From contig CANSKO010000024.1 in NCBI GenBank assembly GCA_947647505.1, positions 1 through 34,055 of the forward strand: a DNA stretch of 34,055 nt, given 5' to 3'. Both the position numbers and the translations under genes were made by a program. The DNA is from an uncultured Roseburia sp. (lineage in GTDB: Bacteria > Bacillota > Clostridia > Lachnospirales > Lachnospiraceae). Each line of letters begins with the position of its first letter. Position 1 is the first letter of the stretch. The notes beneath the pieces are model-generated. The model was not told the DNA's origin, did not search any database, and saw only the letters and a program-made list of their open reading frames with translations. Positions 16,069 to 24,759 of the stretch are shown here, in pieces.

Positions 16069-16140
16069 GGTTCGTTGGTCAAGCGGTTAAGACGCCGCCC
16101 TCTCACGGCGGAAACAGGGGTTCGATTCCCCTACGAACTG
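16069..16140 (+). tRNA. tRNA-Glu, anticodon CTC
   Basis: A 72-base cloverleaf: acceptor GGTTCGT with ACGAACT, anticodon stem CCGCC/GGCGG around the loop CTCTCAC with anticodon CTC, and T-arm CAGGGGTTCGATTCCCCT. Discriminator is G and CCA is not encoded. It has its own promoter and a terminator-like hairpin 30 bases later. Confidence 0.95.
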
Positions 16141-16170
16141 TTCTGTTTATTTATAAACAGCCCAACCCGG

Positions 16171-16214
16171 AAATGCTATAAACCCTGATATGATGTGGTT
16201 TGTAGCATTTTTCT
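16171..16214 (+). terminator. Terminator after tRNA-Glu
   Basis: AAATGCTATAAACC (16171-16184) pairs with GGTTTGTAGCATTT (16197-16210), with a G-T wobble, then a T-run. A smaller palindrome CTGTTTAT/ATAAACAG lies just before it at 16143-16160. Confidence 0.75.
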
Positions 16215-16613
16215 TTGTCTGAAAATTCTGTATATCGCAATTTTATATTGGACCTGCCATAAGTCCATAACCATTTCAACAAGAAGGATCTGGTTGTGGG
16301 CTTATTATTCTGCCTGAAAACAGCAGTATGAAAATCATCCGGGAATCCAAAGGCTGGAGAACCGTGCGCAGCGCCTGACCGAAAGAAAGTGAAGTGTTGC
16401 CCGGGTGAATTTTATTTTAAATATATTCTTTTTAGGGGGAAAATATGCAACTTGCGCCTTTTTTCGTCATATTATCTATAAAATTAAAAAAGAGATGTGA
16501 TGAGGGAAGGCATGTAAAACGATTTTTTTATGGTGATTTGGATCAAAGAAATATCTGACACGCCGCAAAAAGGATAGGAAAAGCTGGCGGCGATGCAGGA
16601 AAAGGAGGATGCA
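16215..16613. other. Gap between tRNA-Glu and the lysin gene
   Basis: About 400 bases without a supported gene. I found only frames with frequent stops and no ribosome binding site before 16602. Because it lies between a tRNA gene and an orphan phage-type gene, it may be decayed prophage sequence, but no repeat of the tRNA 3' end is visible here. Confidence 0.35.
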
Positions 16614-17441
16614 ATGACGGAAAAACAGTTGAGGGAAAAGGCAGTAAATACCGCGAAAGCATGGGCGGGCTACAAAGAAAGCGACGGAACGCATAAGAAA
16701 ATCATAGACCTTTACAATTCTGTAAAGCCCCTGCCGCGCGGGTATGCGGTAAAATATAATGATGAGTGGTGCGCAGTTTTCGTTAGCGCGGTAGGCATCG
16801 CGGCGGGATTGTCAAAGGTGATCCTGCGTGAATGTGGGTGCGGCGCAATGATCGATCTATACAAGGCGGCAGGGCGCTGGCAGGAAAATGACGCTTATGT
16901 GCCGGGCGCGGGCGATGTGGTGTTTTATGACTGGCAGGACAATGGCAGGGGCGACAATGCCGGCTATCCGGATCACGTTGGTTTGGTGTGCGGCGTTTCC
17001 GGCAGCGCTGTTAAAGTGATCGAGGGAAATAAAAATGATGCGGTGGAATACCGTGATTTGCCGGTGAACGGCAGGTACATCAGAGGTTACGGTCTGCCGG
17101 ACTATAAGAGCGTGGCAGCGGAACCGGAAAAGCCAGCAGAGCCGGTAAAAAAGAGCCTTGCGGAAGTGGCGCGGGAAGTAAAAGCCGGTATATGGGGCGA
17201 CAATCCCGAAAGAAAGAAACGGTTAGAGGCGGCGGGCTACCATTACGCCGAGGTACAGGCAGCGGTGAATGCCCTTATGAACGGATCCGGATCGGCGCCG
17301 GCAACACATACCGTAAAGAAGGGCGAGACATTGAGCGCGATCGCAAGGGAGCATGGCATAACGGTTGCCGCTCTTGAAAAGCTGAATCATATCAAAGATG
17401 TGGACGTTATCAACGCGGGGCAGGTTTTAAAGCTGAGATAA
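16614..17441 (+). CDS. Phage-type endolysin: CHAP-like amidase, CW_7 and LysM domains
   Basis: This 275-residue protein has three parts. The N-terminal 1-160 is a CHAP/NlpC-like peptidase, with NDEWCAVFVS holding the cysteine nucleophile and GYPDHVGLV the histidine. Residues about 180-222 are a Cpl-7 (CW_7) wall-binding repeat (VAREVKAGIWGDNPERKKRL). The C terminus is a LysM domain (HTVKKGETLSAIAREHGITV). Together they form a peptidoglycan hydrolase of phage or prophage type. No signal peptide is present, as expected for a lysin released by a holin. ATG 16614 lies 5 bases after AAGGAGG; the earlier ATG at 16593 has no such site. No holin or other phage gene is adjacent. Confidence 0.88.
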   Translation: MTEKQLREKAVNTAKAWAGYKESDGTHKKIIDLYNSVKPLPRGYAVKYNDEWCAVFVSAVGIAAGLSKVILRECGCGAMIDLYKAAGRWQENDAYVPGAGDVVFYDWQDNGRGDNAGYPDHVGLVCGVSGSAVKVIEGNKNDAVEYRDLPVNGRYIRGYGLPDYKSVAAEPEKPAEPVKKSLAEVAREVKAGIWGDNPERKKRLEAAGYHYAEVQAAVNALMNGSGSAPATHTVKKGETLSAIAREHGITVAALEKLNHIKDVDVINAGQVLKLR

Positions 17442-17451
17442 GGAGGCGTAC

Positions 17452-17550
17452 ATGGCGCAGCAGAAAGCCGGGGTTTTAGCTGCAAAAGGCGCGGATCTGA
17501 AAAGCATCACAGAGAGTACTTGTAATTCCCGGAAAAATTCGTTAGAATAG
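17452..17550 (+). CDS. Small 32-residue ORF after the lysin
   Basis: ATG 17452 follows AGGAGG at 17441-17446 by 5 bases and lies 10 bases after the lysin stop, so it is very probably translated. The peptide begins MAQQKAGVLAAKG and has no recognisable domain. It is likely the 5' end of a lost phage gene whose remainder was deleted: its 3' part overlaps the comEA promoter, where unrelated sequence begins. Confidence 0.45.
   Translation: MAQQKAGVLAAKGADLKSITESTCNSRKNSLE
17520..17548 (+). promoter_or_regulatory. Promoter of the comEA block
   Basis: TTGTAA (17520-17525), 17 bases, TAGAAT (17543-17548), about 50 bases before comEA. It would drive comEA and the genes tightly packed behind it. Confidence 0.6.
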
Positions 17551-17598
17551 CAGTATCGGCATTGAGGAACTCCTGAAGCAGAAAAAGGAGTGATGCAC

Positions 17599-18192
17599 AT
17601 GAAAAAAAGAATATGGATAGGCGCAGGCCTGTTGATTTTGTTCTGCTCCGGTTGCGGGGAAGCTTCCCGGACGTATTTTGAAACGGCGCGGGAAACGGAA
17701 GCGGCAGAGGCGGACACGGAAGAAATTATGCCGGAGCATGTATATGAAACGGAAACGGCCGCAGAATGTTATGTATACCTGTGCGGCGCGGTAGCGGCGC
17801 CCGGCGTGTATAAGCTTCCGGCAAAAAGTCGTATATATGAAGCCGTCCTTCTGGCGGGCGGGCTTTTGGAAGACGCCTGTGAAGACAGCGTCAATCAGGC
17901 GGAGGAAGTGGCGGACGGACAGATGATACGCATATTGACGAAAGCGGAAGCGGAAGAAGAAAAGGCGTTATCACAAAACGATGCGCAGCCGTCGGACGGC
18001 AGAATCAATCTGAATACGGCAGACGAGCAGGAACTGATGTCCCTGCCCGGAATCGGCGCCTCCAAAGCGCAGAGCATTTTAGCATACAGAGAAGAAAAGG
18101 GCGGCTTTTCTTCCACGGAAGATATTATGAATATTACAGGCATTAAAGAAGGCGTTTACGCCAAAATAAAGGATTGCATAACGGTAGATTGA
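17599..18192 (+). CDS. comEA: ComEA-like DNA-binding lipoprotein
   Basis: This 197-residue protein has an N-terminal lipoprotein signal ending in a lipobox (LFCSGC). After an acidic linker comes an SLBB-type domain (YVYLCGAVAAPGVYKLP) and a C-terminal helix-hairpin-helix pair (INLNTADEQELMSLPGIG, then IMNITGIKEGVYAKI). ComEA binds incoming double-stranded DNA outside the membrane and hands it to ComEC, encoded four genes downstream. Anchoring by lipid rather than by a transmembrane helix is a variation. The start ATG 17599 is 8 bases from AAAGGAG; GTG 17590 and ATG 17593 are too close to it. Confidence 0.9.
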   Translation: MKKRIWIGAGLLILFCSGCGEASRTYFETARETEAAEADTEEIMPEHVYETETAAECYVYLCGAVAAPGVYKLPAKSRIYEAVLLAGGLLEDACEDSVNQAEEVADGQMIRILTKAEAEEEKALSQNDAQPSDGRINLNTADEQELMSLPGIGASKAQSILAYREEKGGFSSTEDIMNITGIKEGVYAKIKDCITVD

Positions 18193-18201
18193 GGTGGCAA
18201 A

Positions 18202-18891
18202 ATGGCAAAAAAGGTTCTCGTAGTGGATGATGAAAAATTGATTGTAAAAGGAATCCGGTTCAGCCTGGAACAGGATGGAATGGAAGTGGAATGCGCCTAT
18301 GACGGAGAAGAAGCGCTTCGCATGGCGACGGATCATGCATACGATCTGATTCTTCTGGATATTATGCTGCCCAAAATGAACGGGTTTGAGGTGTGCCAGC
18401 ATATCCGTGAATTTTCAAGCGTGCCAATCGTTATGCTTACGGCAAAGGGAGACGACATGGATAAAATTCTGGGTCTGGAATACGGCGCGGACGACTATAT
18501 TACAAAGCCGTTCAACATTCTGGAGGTCAAGGCGAGGATTAAGGCGATTATGCGCCGCGTTTCGGCGGGAACGCCCAAAACAGAGAAAAGCTCGATCATT
18601 GAAAACGGCGATCTGAAAATGGACTGTGAGAGCCGCCGCCTGTTTGTAAAAGAAAAAGAAATCAATCTGACGGCGAAAGAATTTGATTTGCTGGAGCTTC
18701 TGGTGACAAATCCCAACAAGGTATACAGCAGAGAACGCCTTTTAAATCTTGTATGGGGCTATGAATATCCGGGAGACGTCAGAACGGTGGACGTTCACGT
18801 AAGAAGAATGCGCGAGAAGATTGAAAGCAATCCGAGCGAGCCAAAATATGTGCATACCAAATGGGGCGTGGGCTATTATTACCAGGGCTGA
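18202..18891 (+). CDS. OmpR/PhoB-family response regulator
   Basis: This 229-residue protein has a receiver domain with VVDDE, phospho-acceptor Asp53 (LLDIMLP), Thr in VMLTAKG and Lys in TKPF. A winged-helix DNA-binding domain follows (EINLTAKEFDLLELLV, VRTVDVHVRRMREKI, GVGYYY). It lies 9 bases after comEA and 18 bases before the kinase. Sequence style resembles WalR/PhoP types, but the target genes cannot be read from the window; GerMN and comEC downstream are natural candidates. Confidence 0.95.
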   Translation: MAKKVLVVDDEKLIVKGIRFSLEQDGMEVECAYDGEEALRMATDHAYDLILLDIMLPKMNGFEVCQHIREFSSVPIVMLTAKGDDMDKILGLEYGADDYITKPFNILEVKARIKAIMRRVSAGTPKTEKSSIIENGDLKMDCESRRLFVKEKEINLTAKEFDLLELLVTNPNKVYSRERLLNLVWGYEYPGDVRTVDVHVRRMREKIESNPSEPKYVHTKWGVGYYYQG

Positions 18892-18909
18892 TAAAGATAA
18901 GGTGAAGCG

Positions 18910-20337
18910 ATGGCAAAGAAAAATATTCTTAATTTACTGAAAAATCTGAAAATTCGCCTGATCCTGCTTTTTCTGGCAATTGGCATCGTGCCGACTGCGG
19001 CGCTTCGGATCGGCATGCTGCGGGCTTACGAAAAGAAAGCCGTCTCCAATCGAAGCATCGACGTGTTAAGCCAGGCGAAAATCTTAACCAATCAAATCGT
19101 ATTTAATCACTATCTGGAAGATTCGGATTCGGAAATTATCAATTCGCAGTTAAAACAGATTTCCAATATTTATGACGGACGCATCATGGTGATCGACGGG
19201 GACTTTCGCATTGTCAAGGATACGTACGGGCTGGATGAGAATAAGACGATCGTATCCGAAGAAGTCATGCAGAGCTTTCGGGGAGAGGAGATCTGCAAGC
19301 ACGATGCGCAAAACGGCTATATTGAAATGACAATTCCGCTGACGGAAAAAGAAAGCAAAGACGCAATCGGTGTGCTTTTGGTCAGCGTGTCAACAGACAG
19401 CATCGTGCTGAATCAGGAGTATCTTGAGAACAGCGCGCGGATTATTGAGCTTGCAAGCGCGATGGTCGTGCTATTGGTCGCCGTGTCCCTTGCAAGGCTT
19501 TTAGTCAGGCCGTTTCGCAGGATGGCGAATGAAATCGTGGAGATTCAAAGCGGCTATAAGGATGAGCTGCAAATCGACACGTATAAGGAGACGCAGGTTA
19601 TTTCGCAGCGCTTTAATCAGCTGTTTGGCAGAATGAAAGTCATTGACGCGTCCAGAGAAGAATTTGTCTCAAACGTGTCGCATGAGCTGAAGACGCCGCT
19701 GACGTCTATGAAGGTTTTGGCAGATTCCATCAACGGGCAGGAGGATGTGCCGGTAGAGCTGTATAAAGAGTTTATGAGCGATATTGGCAATGAGATCGAC
19801 AGGGAGACAAAGATTATCAATGATCTTTTGTCTATGGTGAAAATGGATCGCGCGGCGGCGGATTTAAATATTTCAAATGTCAATATCAATGAGCTTCTGG
19901 AACTGATTTTAAAACGTCTGCGCCCGATTGCGCAGCGGCAGCATGTGGAGCTTGTTCTGGAAAGCTTTCGTCCGGTCAGCGCGGAGGTGGACGAGGTCAA
20001 GCTGACGCTTGCGATTACAAATCTTGTGGAAAATGGAATCAAGTACAACCAGCCGGAGGGCTGGGTGCATGTGTCGCTGAATGCGGACCATCAGTATTTT
20101 TACGTCAAGGTGGAGGACAGCGGCATTGGTATACCGGAAGATGCTCTGGAGCATATTTACGAACGGTTTTACCGGGTGGATAAATCGCATTCCAGAGAAA
20201 TCGGCGGGACGGGGCTTGGGCTTGCGATTGCAAGAAACGCCATTTTAATGCACAGAGGCGCGATTAAAGTATTCAGCACGGAAGGGGAAGGAACGATTTT
20301 TAATGTGCGAATACCGTTGAATTATATTGCATCTTAG
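18910..20337 (+). CDS. HAMP-containing sensor histidine kinase
   Basis: This 475-residue membrane kinase pairs with the upstream regulator. Two transmembrane segments (about 12-36 and 178-200) enclose an outer sensor of about 140 residues. HAMP follows, then the dimerisation domain with phospho-acceptor His258 (SHELKTPL). The ATPase domain shows NLVENGIKYN, DSGIGIP and GGTGLGLAIA. The sensor domain is not one I can name. No periplasmic ligand motif is evident. Confidence 0.94.
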   Translation: MAKKNILNLLKNLKIRLILLFLAIGIVPTAALRIGMLRAYEKKAVSNRSIDVLSQAKILTNQIVFNHYLEDSDSEIINSQLKQISNIYDGRIMVIDGDFRIVKDTYGLDENKTIVSEEVMQSFRGEEICKHDAQNGYIEMTIPLTEKESKDAIGVLLVSVSTDSIVLNQEYLENSARIIELASAMVVLLVAVSLARLLVRPFRRMANEIVEIQSGYKDELQIDTYKETQVISQRFNQLFGRMKVIDASREEFVSNVSHELKTPLTSMKVLADSINGQEDVPVELYKEFMSDIGNEIDRETKIINDLLSMVKMDRAAADLNISNVNINELLELILKRLRPIAQRQHVELVLESFRPVSAEVDEVKLTLAITNLVENGIKYNQPEGWVHVSLNADHQYFYVKVEDSGIGIPEDALEHIYERFYRVDKSHSREIGGTGLGLAIARNAILMHRGAIKVFSTEGEGTIFNVRIPLNYIAS

Positions 20338-20346
20338 GAGGAATCC

Positions 20347-21276
20347 ATGAGTAAAAAAGCAGTATGGACAGGCGCGTGGATGTTGTCTGCGCTGCTTTCG
20401 CTCTTTTTTTTCGCAGGATGCGGGAGAGCGGAAGGGGAAGGCGACGTAGGCGTTTATTATTTGAATAAAGAGCGTACGAAGATCATGGCGCAGCCATACG
20501 ATCTGAAAGCAGACCAAAACGATACAGAGGCGGTGATCGAAGAACTGCTTTTCGTTCTTGCGTCGGATACAAAAGACGTAGAATACGTCAGGCCGATTCC
20601 GGAGCAGGTAAAGGTTTTGGAGCATACGCTGGAGGAGTCGCTTCTGACGCTGTATTTTGAAGAGAGCTACAGCAGCATGGACCGCGTGGAAGAAGTGTTG
20701 GTGAGAGCCGCTATCGTGCGCACCATGACGCAGGTGGAGGGAATCGAATGCCTGTCGTTTTATGTCGGAGGCGTTCCGGTTACGGATGGAAAAGGGAGCC
20801 CGATCGGAGTGATGACGAACGACAGCTTTATTGAAAATCCCGGCGAGCAGATCAATTCCATTCAGACGGCAAATCTGGTGTTGTATTTTGCCAATAAGAA
20901 GGGAAATGCGCTGGTGCAGGAGACGAAAGAGGTGCATTACAGCAGCAATATTTCCATGGAAAAGCTGATTATGGAATATCTGCTGGAAGGACCCAGAAGC
21001 CAGGGCGCGCAGTCGGCCATACCGGAAGGGACGAAGCTGATGAATGTGTCTGTTCTGGAAGGCGTGTGCTACGTAAGTCTGGACGAGGGTTTTTTGAATC
21101 AGAATTATAAGATTGACGAGGCGGTTGTCATTTATTCGATCGTCAATTCCCTGTCTGAAATAGCGACGATTAATAAAGTGCAGATTTCGGTCAACGGAGA
21201 CACCAGCGTAAGGTATCGCGATAAGTTTGCGCTGGATGAATTGTATGAAAGGAATCTGGATTATGTAGAGGAGTGA
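20347..21276 (+). CDS. GerMN-domain lipoprotein
   Basis: This 309-residue protein has a lipoprotein signal (LSLFFFAGCG) and two GerMN (sporulation/germination) domains in tandem, one around residues 40-140 (YYLNKERTKI...LTLYFEESYSS) and one around 170-290 (LVLYFANKKGNALV...VCYVSLDEGFL). GerM-type domains are found in spore and cell-envelope assembly proteins and in LpqB-like partners of histidine kinases. Its position right after a sensor kinase suggests a periplasmic partner or co-regulated surface protein, by analogy with LpqB-MtrB; that is inference. It is 9 bases after the kinase gene. Confidence 0.85.
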   Translation: MSKKAVWTGAWMLSALLSLFFFAGCGRAEGEGDVGVYYLNKERTKIMAQPYDLKADQNDTEAVIEELLFVLASDTKDVEYVRPIPEQVKVLEHTLEESLLTLYFEESYSSMDRVEEVLVRAAIVRTMTQVEGIECLSFYVGGVPVTDGKGSPIGVMTNDSFIENPGEQINSIQTANLVLYFANKKGNALVQETKEVHYSSNISMEKLIMEYLLEGPRSQGAQSAIPEGTKLMNVSVLEGVCYVSLDEGFLNQNYKIDEAVVIYSIVNSLSEIATINKVQISVNGDTSVRYRDKFALDELYERNLDYVEE

Positions 21277-21286
21277 ATGCATCAGA

Positions 21287-23659
21287 TTGAATCAAAGAAA
21301 GGCATGCTTCCTTTCGCTTGCCTGTCTGCTTGGCGTCGCCGCGGCGGAATACCGCAGCATTTTGCTGTCCGTTCTGCTTGCAGCGTGCGCTCTGGCATGG
21401 CTGCGTGCGATAAAGGAGGCTTATAGAGGGGCTGCGGTCAGGACGCTTTGGACGGCGTTGTTTATCGTTGCGGCGGCCTGCGGCGTATGGAGAAGCCTGT
21501 GGCTTGCTTCTTTTCGGGAAACGTATGAGGCGGCGCTGACCGATCATGCGCCCTGCATGGTGCAGGGAGAAATTTATCAGAAAGAAGAAGCGGAAGAAGA
21601 GAATCTGTATTATCTGAAAAACTGCGTTCTGCGGTTGCATCAAAGGGAGTATTCCTGTAATTTTATCTTATTATATCTAAGAGCCGAAACATATTCTATC
21701 GGCGAAATCCTGTGTGTAGAAGGAAAAACGGAACTGTTTCAAACGCCTGCCAACGAGGGAGGCTACAACGAAAAGGCGTATTATCAGAGCCTGCATATTG
21801 ATTTTAAAGTGAACGGAAGCAACGTCGTTTCCGTACATGCGAAAGCGCATGCGCTGCGGGAAGGGCTTTGGAGGCTGAAACAAAAGGTAAAGCGCGGCTA
21901 TCTGCGGGCTATGCCAAAAGCGGACGCCGGAACGCTTGTGGCGATGACGCTTGGAGATAAGAGCGAAATGGACGCCGGGCGCAAAACGATGTATCAAAAC
22001 GCCGGCATCAGTCATTTTTACAGCATTTCCGGTCTGCATATTTCCCTGCTTGGCATGGCGCTGTATCATCTGATCCGAAAGCGCGGCGCAGGATATGCCG
22101 TTTCCGGCGCGCTTTCCGCGACGGCGCTCATACTGTATGGAACGCTGATTGGATTTAGCGTATCGGCAGCCCGTGCAATCGGCATGTTTTTGCTTTTGCT
22201 GTATGCAAAATACAGAGGCAGAAGCTACGACAGGATGACGGCGCTTTCGCTTCTTGCGGCGGGGTTTGCCGTAAAATGGCCGGGGCTTTTGCATCATGCG
22301 GGCTATTTGCTTTCTTTTGGGGCCGTTTCCGGCGTGCTTTTGGCCGAGCGGTTGGCCGCGCCGCTTAGGAAGGAGCAAAATTCCGGGAGAAAAGAGAAGA
22401 GGAGCAAAGCGTCTTATGCGTCAAAAGCGTGGAACGGTTTGCGAAAGGCGTTGCTTGTCTGCTTTTGCATACAATTGACGACAGTTCCCGTGTTATGCTG
22501 TTTTTTCTATGAAATCTCCGTTTATGCCGTATGCGTCAATCTGATCGTGCTGCCCTGCACGGGCGTTTTGCTGGGATTTGGAATCTTGGGCGGCATTCTG
22601 TGCTGTTTTGCTCCGTTTGCGGGAAAGCTGGCATTGTATCCGTGCAGCCTGATTTTATCATGGTTTGATGCAGTCTGCCGGGGCTGTATGGGTCTGCCGA
22701 ATGCCGTTTTGATTACGGGAACGCTGGCCGGGCCTTTGGTTGCGCTTTGGTATGGCGCGCTGCTTTTTTTCGTTTTTCTTCGATGCAGGAAGGTCAGGCT
22801 GCCGTTTCCCGTTCTGTTTTTGCCGTTTTGCATGCTGTGCGTTCCTTCCAGGCCGCGCGCTCTGGAGGTGGATGTTTTGGATGTGGGACAGGGAGACGCG
22901 GTGTTTTTATCCGCTTTTGGAGACGCGTCTGTTTTTATTGACGGCGGCAGCAGCAGTAAAAAGCGCGTGGGAACGTATTGCATACTGCCATTTTTGAAAT
23001 ACAGGGGCGTCCGCCGGATTGACTACTGGTTTGTCAGCCATTGCGATGCAGACCATGTCAACGGACTGATCGAGGTCATAGAATCGGGGTATGCCATTCA
23101 AAGTCTTGTCGTTTCGAGCCATATGCCAGAGGATGCGGCATGGCGGGAATTAAAGCGGCTGGCCAGGCAGAGAAGGATTTCGGTGTTTTATATGGATGCG
23201 GGCGATGCGATCCGGGGGAGAAACAACGACTGGAGCATAACGTGCCTTGCGCCGGCAAAAAAGGGAGCAAAAGAGGATCGAAACGGAGCGTCCCTGGCGC
23301 TTTTGTTTCAGAGTGAAGCGGGAAGCGGGTTTTTTGCCGGAGACATCGGACGCGAGCAGGAGAGCGCGCTGGCGGAGGCGAACGGTCTTCCGGAGGTGGA
23401 TGTCTATAAGGCGTCCCATCACGGTTCAGACTTTTCCAACTGTAAAGAAATTTTAGACAGATTAAAGCCGGAGATTGCCGTGGTTTCGTGCGGCCGCAAA
23501 AACAGCTACGGGCATCCGGGAAAAGAGACGATGGAGCGGCTTGCGGAGGCAAATGCGGCCATTTATGAAACAAGGCGTCTGGGACAGATAAAAATCCGAT
23601 TTGCGTCTCTTGAAGCGGAAGTGTCTTTTATGTTACAATATGCGCATGAAAACGATTGA
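21287..23659 (+). CDS. comEC: ComEC/Rec2 DNA uptake channel
   Basis: This 790-residue polytopic membrane protein has an N-terminal DUF4131-like region and the central Competence domain with the AGISHFYSISGLHISLLGM signature. A C-terminal metallo-beta-lactamase-like domain carries DVGQGDAVFL, SHCDADHVNG and ASHHGSDFS. ComEC moves single strands across the membrane, and the MBL domain is thought to degrade the other strand. The start is uncertain. TTG 21287 is the first plausible start in frame, about 13 bases after GAGGAG; ATG 21277 is in another frame. It overlaps holA by 14 bases. Confidence 0.93.
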   Translation: MNQRKACFLSLACLLGVAAAEYRSILLSVLLAACALAWLRAIKEAYRGAAVRTLWTALFIVAAACGVWRSLWLASFRETYEAALTDHAPCMVQGEIYQKEEAEEENLYYLKNCVLRLHQREYSCNFILLYLRAETYSIGEILCVEGKTELFQTPANEGGYNEKAYYQSLHIDFKVNGSNVVSVHAKAHALREGLWRLKQKVKRGYLRAMPKADAGTLVAMTLGDKSEMDAGRKTMYQNAGISHFYSISGLHISLLGMALYHLIRKRGAGYAVSGALSATALILYGTLIGFSVSAARAIGMFLLLLYAKYRGRSYDRMTALSLLAAGFAVKWPGLLHHAGYLLSFGAVSGVLLAERLAAPLRKEQNSGRKEKRSKASYASKAWNGLRKALLVCFCIQLTTVPVLCCFFYEISVYAVCVNLIVLPCTGVLLGFGILGGILCCFAPFAGKLALYPCSLILSWFDAVCRGCMGLPNAVLITGTLAGPLVALWYGALLFFVFLRCRKVRLPFPVLFLPFCMLCVPSRPRALEVDVLDVGQGDAVFLSAFGDASVFIDGGSSSKKRVGTYCILPFLKYRGVRRIDYWFVSHCDADHVNGLIEVIESGYAIQSLVVSSHMPEDAAWRELKRLARQRRISVFYMDAGDAIRGRNNDWSITCLAPAKKGAKEDRNGASLALLFQSEAGSGFFAGDIGREQESALAEANGLPEVDVYKASHHGSDFSNCKEILDRLKPEIAVVSCGRKNSYGHPGKETMERLAEANAAIYETRRLGQIKIRFASLEAEVSFMLQYAHEND

Positions 23660-24632
23660 CGAGGATATCAAAAAGGGAACGTTCAGGCAGAGCTATCTTC
23701 TTTATGGAGAAGAGGCTTATTTAAAAAAGCAGTATCGGGATAAGCTGATCGCCGCAATGGTGAAACAAGGCGACACGATGAATTTTGCTTCATACGAAGG
23801 AAAGGGGATCGTGGTCGGGGAATTGATCGATCTGGCGGAAACGCTGCCTTTTTTTGCGGAGCGCAGGGTGATACTGGTGGAGGAAAGCGGATTTTTCAAA
23901 CAGGCTTCGGAAGCGCTGGCCGCCTATCTTTCGCAGATTTCGCCGGGCACATGTCTTATTTTTGTAGAATCTGAGGTAGACAGGCGGTCGAAAACCTATA
24001 AGGCCATCAAAAAATCCGGCGCCGTCGCCGCGTTTGAAAAGCAAAGCGAAGCGCTGCTTTCCCGCTGGGTTTTGGGAAGGATTGGAAAGGAGGGCAAAAA
24101 GATTGCAGGAGACGCGCTGAATGCGTTTTTTGACCGGACGGGAACCGATATGAGCTGTATTGACAGGGAGCTGGAAAAGCTTTTCTGTTATACGCTGGAA
24201 AAAGAAGAGATTTTACCGGAAGATGTGAAAGCAATCGTAACGGAACGGGCGGAGAACAGGATTTTTGAAATGACGGAGGCGATTGCCGGACGAAATCGGA
24301 AAAGGGCGCTGGATCTGTATCGCGATCTGCTTGCGTTAAAAGAGGCGCCGATGCGGATTTTATATCTGATGGTCCGTCAGTTTCGGATTCTGCTGGAAAT
24401 AAAAGAGATGTCAAAAAGAGGATACGGCAGCGCTGACATTGCATCCCGGATGAAAATACCGGAGTTTGCCGTGCGCAAACATATGAAACAGACGGCGCAG
24501 TTTTCAACGCGTCAGCTCCTTGCGGCGCTGGAAGCGGGCGCGGCGGCAGAGGAGTCTGTCAAATGCGGACGCATGCAGGAAAAGATCGCGGTTGAGCTTT
24601 ATATTATGGAGGAAACGTCCATTTCTGATTGA
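23646..24632 (+). CDS. holA: DNA polymerase III delta subunit
   Basis: This 328-residue protein is full length for HolA, the clamp-loader subunit that opens the beta sliding clamp. Family features are the start (GTFRQSYLLYGEEAYLKK), LPFFAERRVILVEES in the AAA-like fold, and the helical collar (MRILYLMVRQFRILLEIK). It starts inside the end of comEC, a common order in Firmicutes, with no separate ribosome binding site, so coupling is likely. ATG 23640 (M-R-M-K) is an alternative start. rpsT, which often follows, is absent. Confidence 0.93.
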   Translation: MKTIDEDIKKGTFRQSYLLYGEEAYLKKQYRDKLIAAMVKQGDTMNFASYEGKGIVVGELIDLAETLPFFAERRVILVEESGFFKQASEALAAYLSQISPGTCLIFVESEVDRRSKTYKAIKKSGAVAAFEKQSEALLSRWVLGRIGKEGKKIAGDALNAFFDRTGTDMSCIDRELEKLFCYTLEKEEILPEDVKAIVTERAENRIFEMTEAIAGRNRKRALDLYRDLLALKEAPMRILYLMVRQFRILLEIKEMSKRGYGSADIASRMKIPEFAVRKHMKQTAQFSTRQLLAALEAGAAAEESVKCGRMQEKIAVELYIMEETSISD

Positions 24633-24657
24633 CAGTCTTTCTCATGGGGAATATAAT
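24629..24657 (+). promoter_or_regulatory. Perfect consensus promoter of the SPFH operon
   Basis: TTGACA (24629-24634), exactly 17 bases, TATAAT (24652-24657): an ideal sigma-A promoter, with the -35 overlapping the holA stop codon. A 5' UTR of about 95 bases follows. Such a strong promoter in front of a stress-type operon implies either constant high expression or a repressor not visible here. Confidence 0.85.
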
Positions 24658-24759
24658 AAAAAATACGGTTTGGCGTAAGAAATGCGAATTTGAACGCCCG
24701 AACGGTAAGCATGCGGTGTACAAATAAGAGAAATCATAATCCTGAGGGGGAGCGTACAT

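Noticed and set aside
20245..21282. 345-codon minus-strand open frame opposite the GerMN gene
   Set aside because: Antisense shadow; the plus strand carries a lipoprotein signal and two recognisable domains in an operon.
21277..21286. ATG 21277 as start of comEC
   Set aside because: It is in another frame from the comEC protein; TTG 21287 gives the correct frame.
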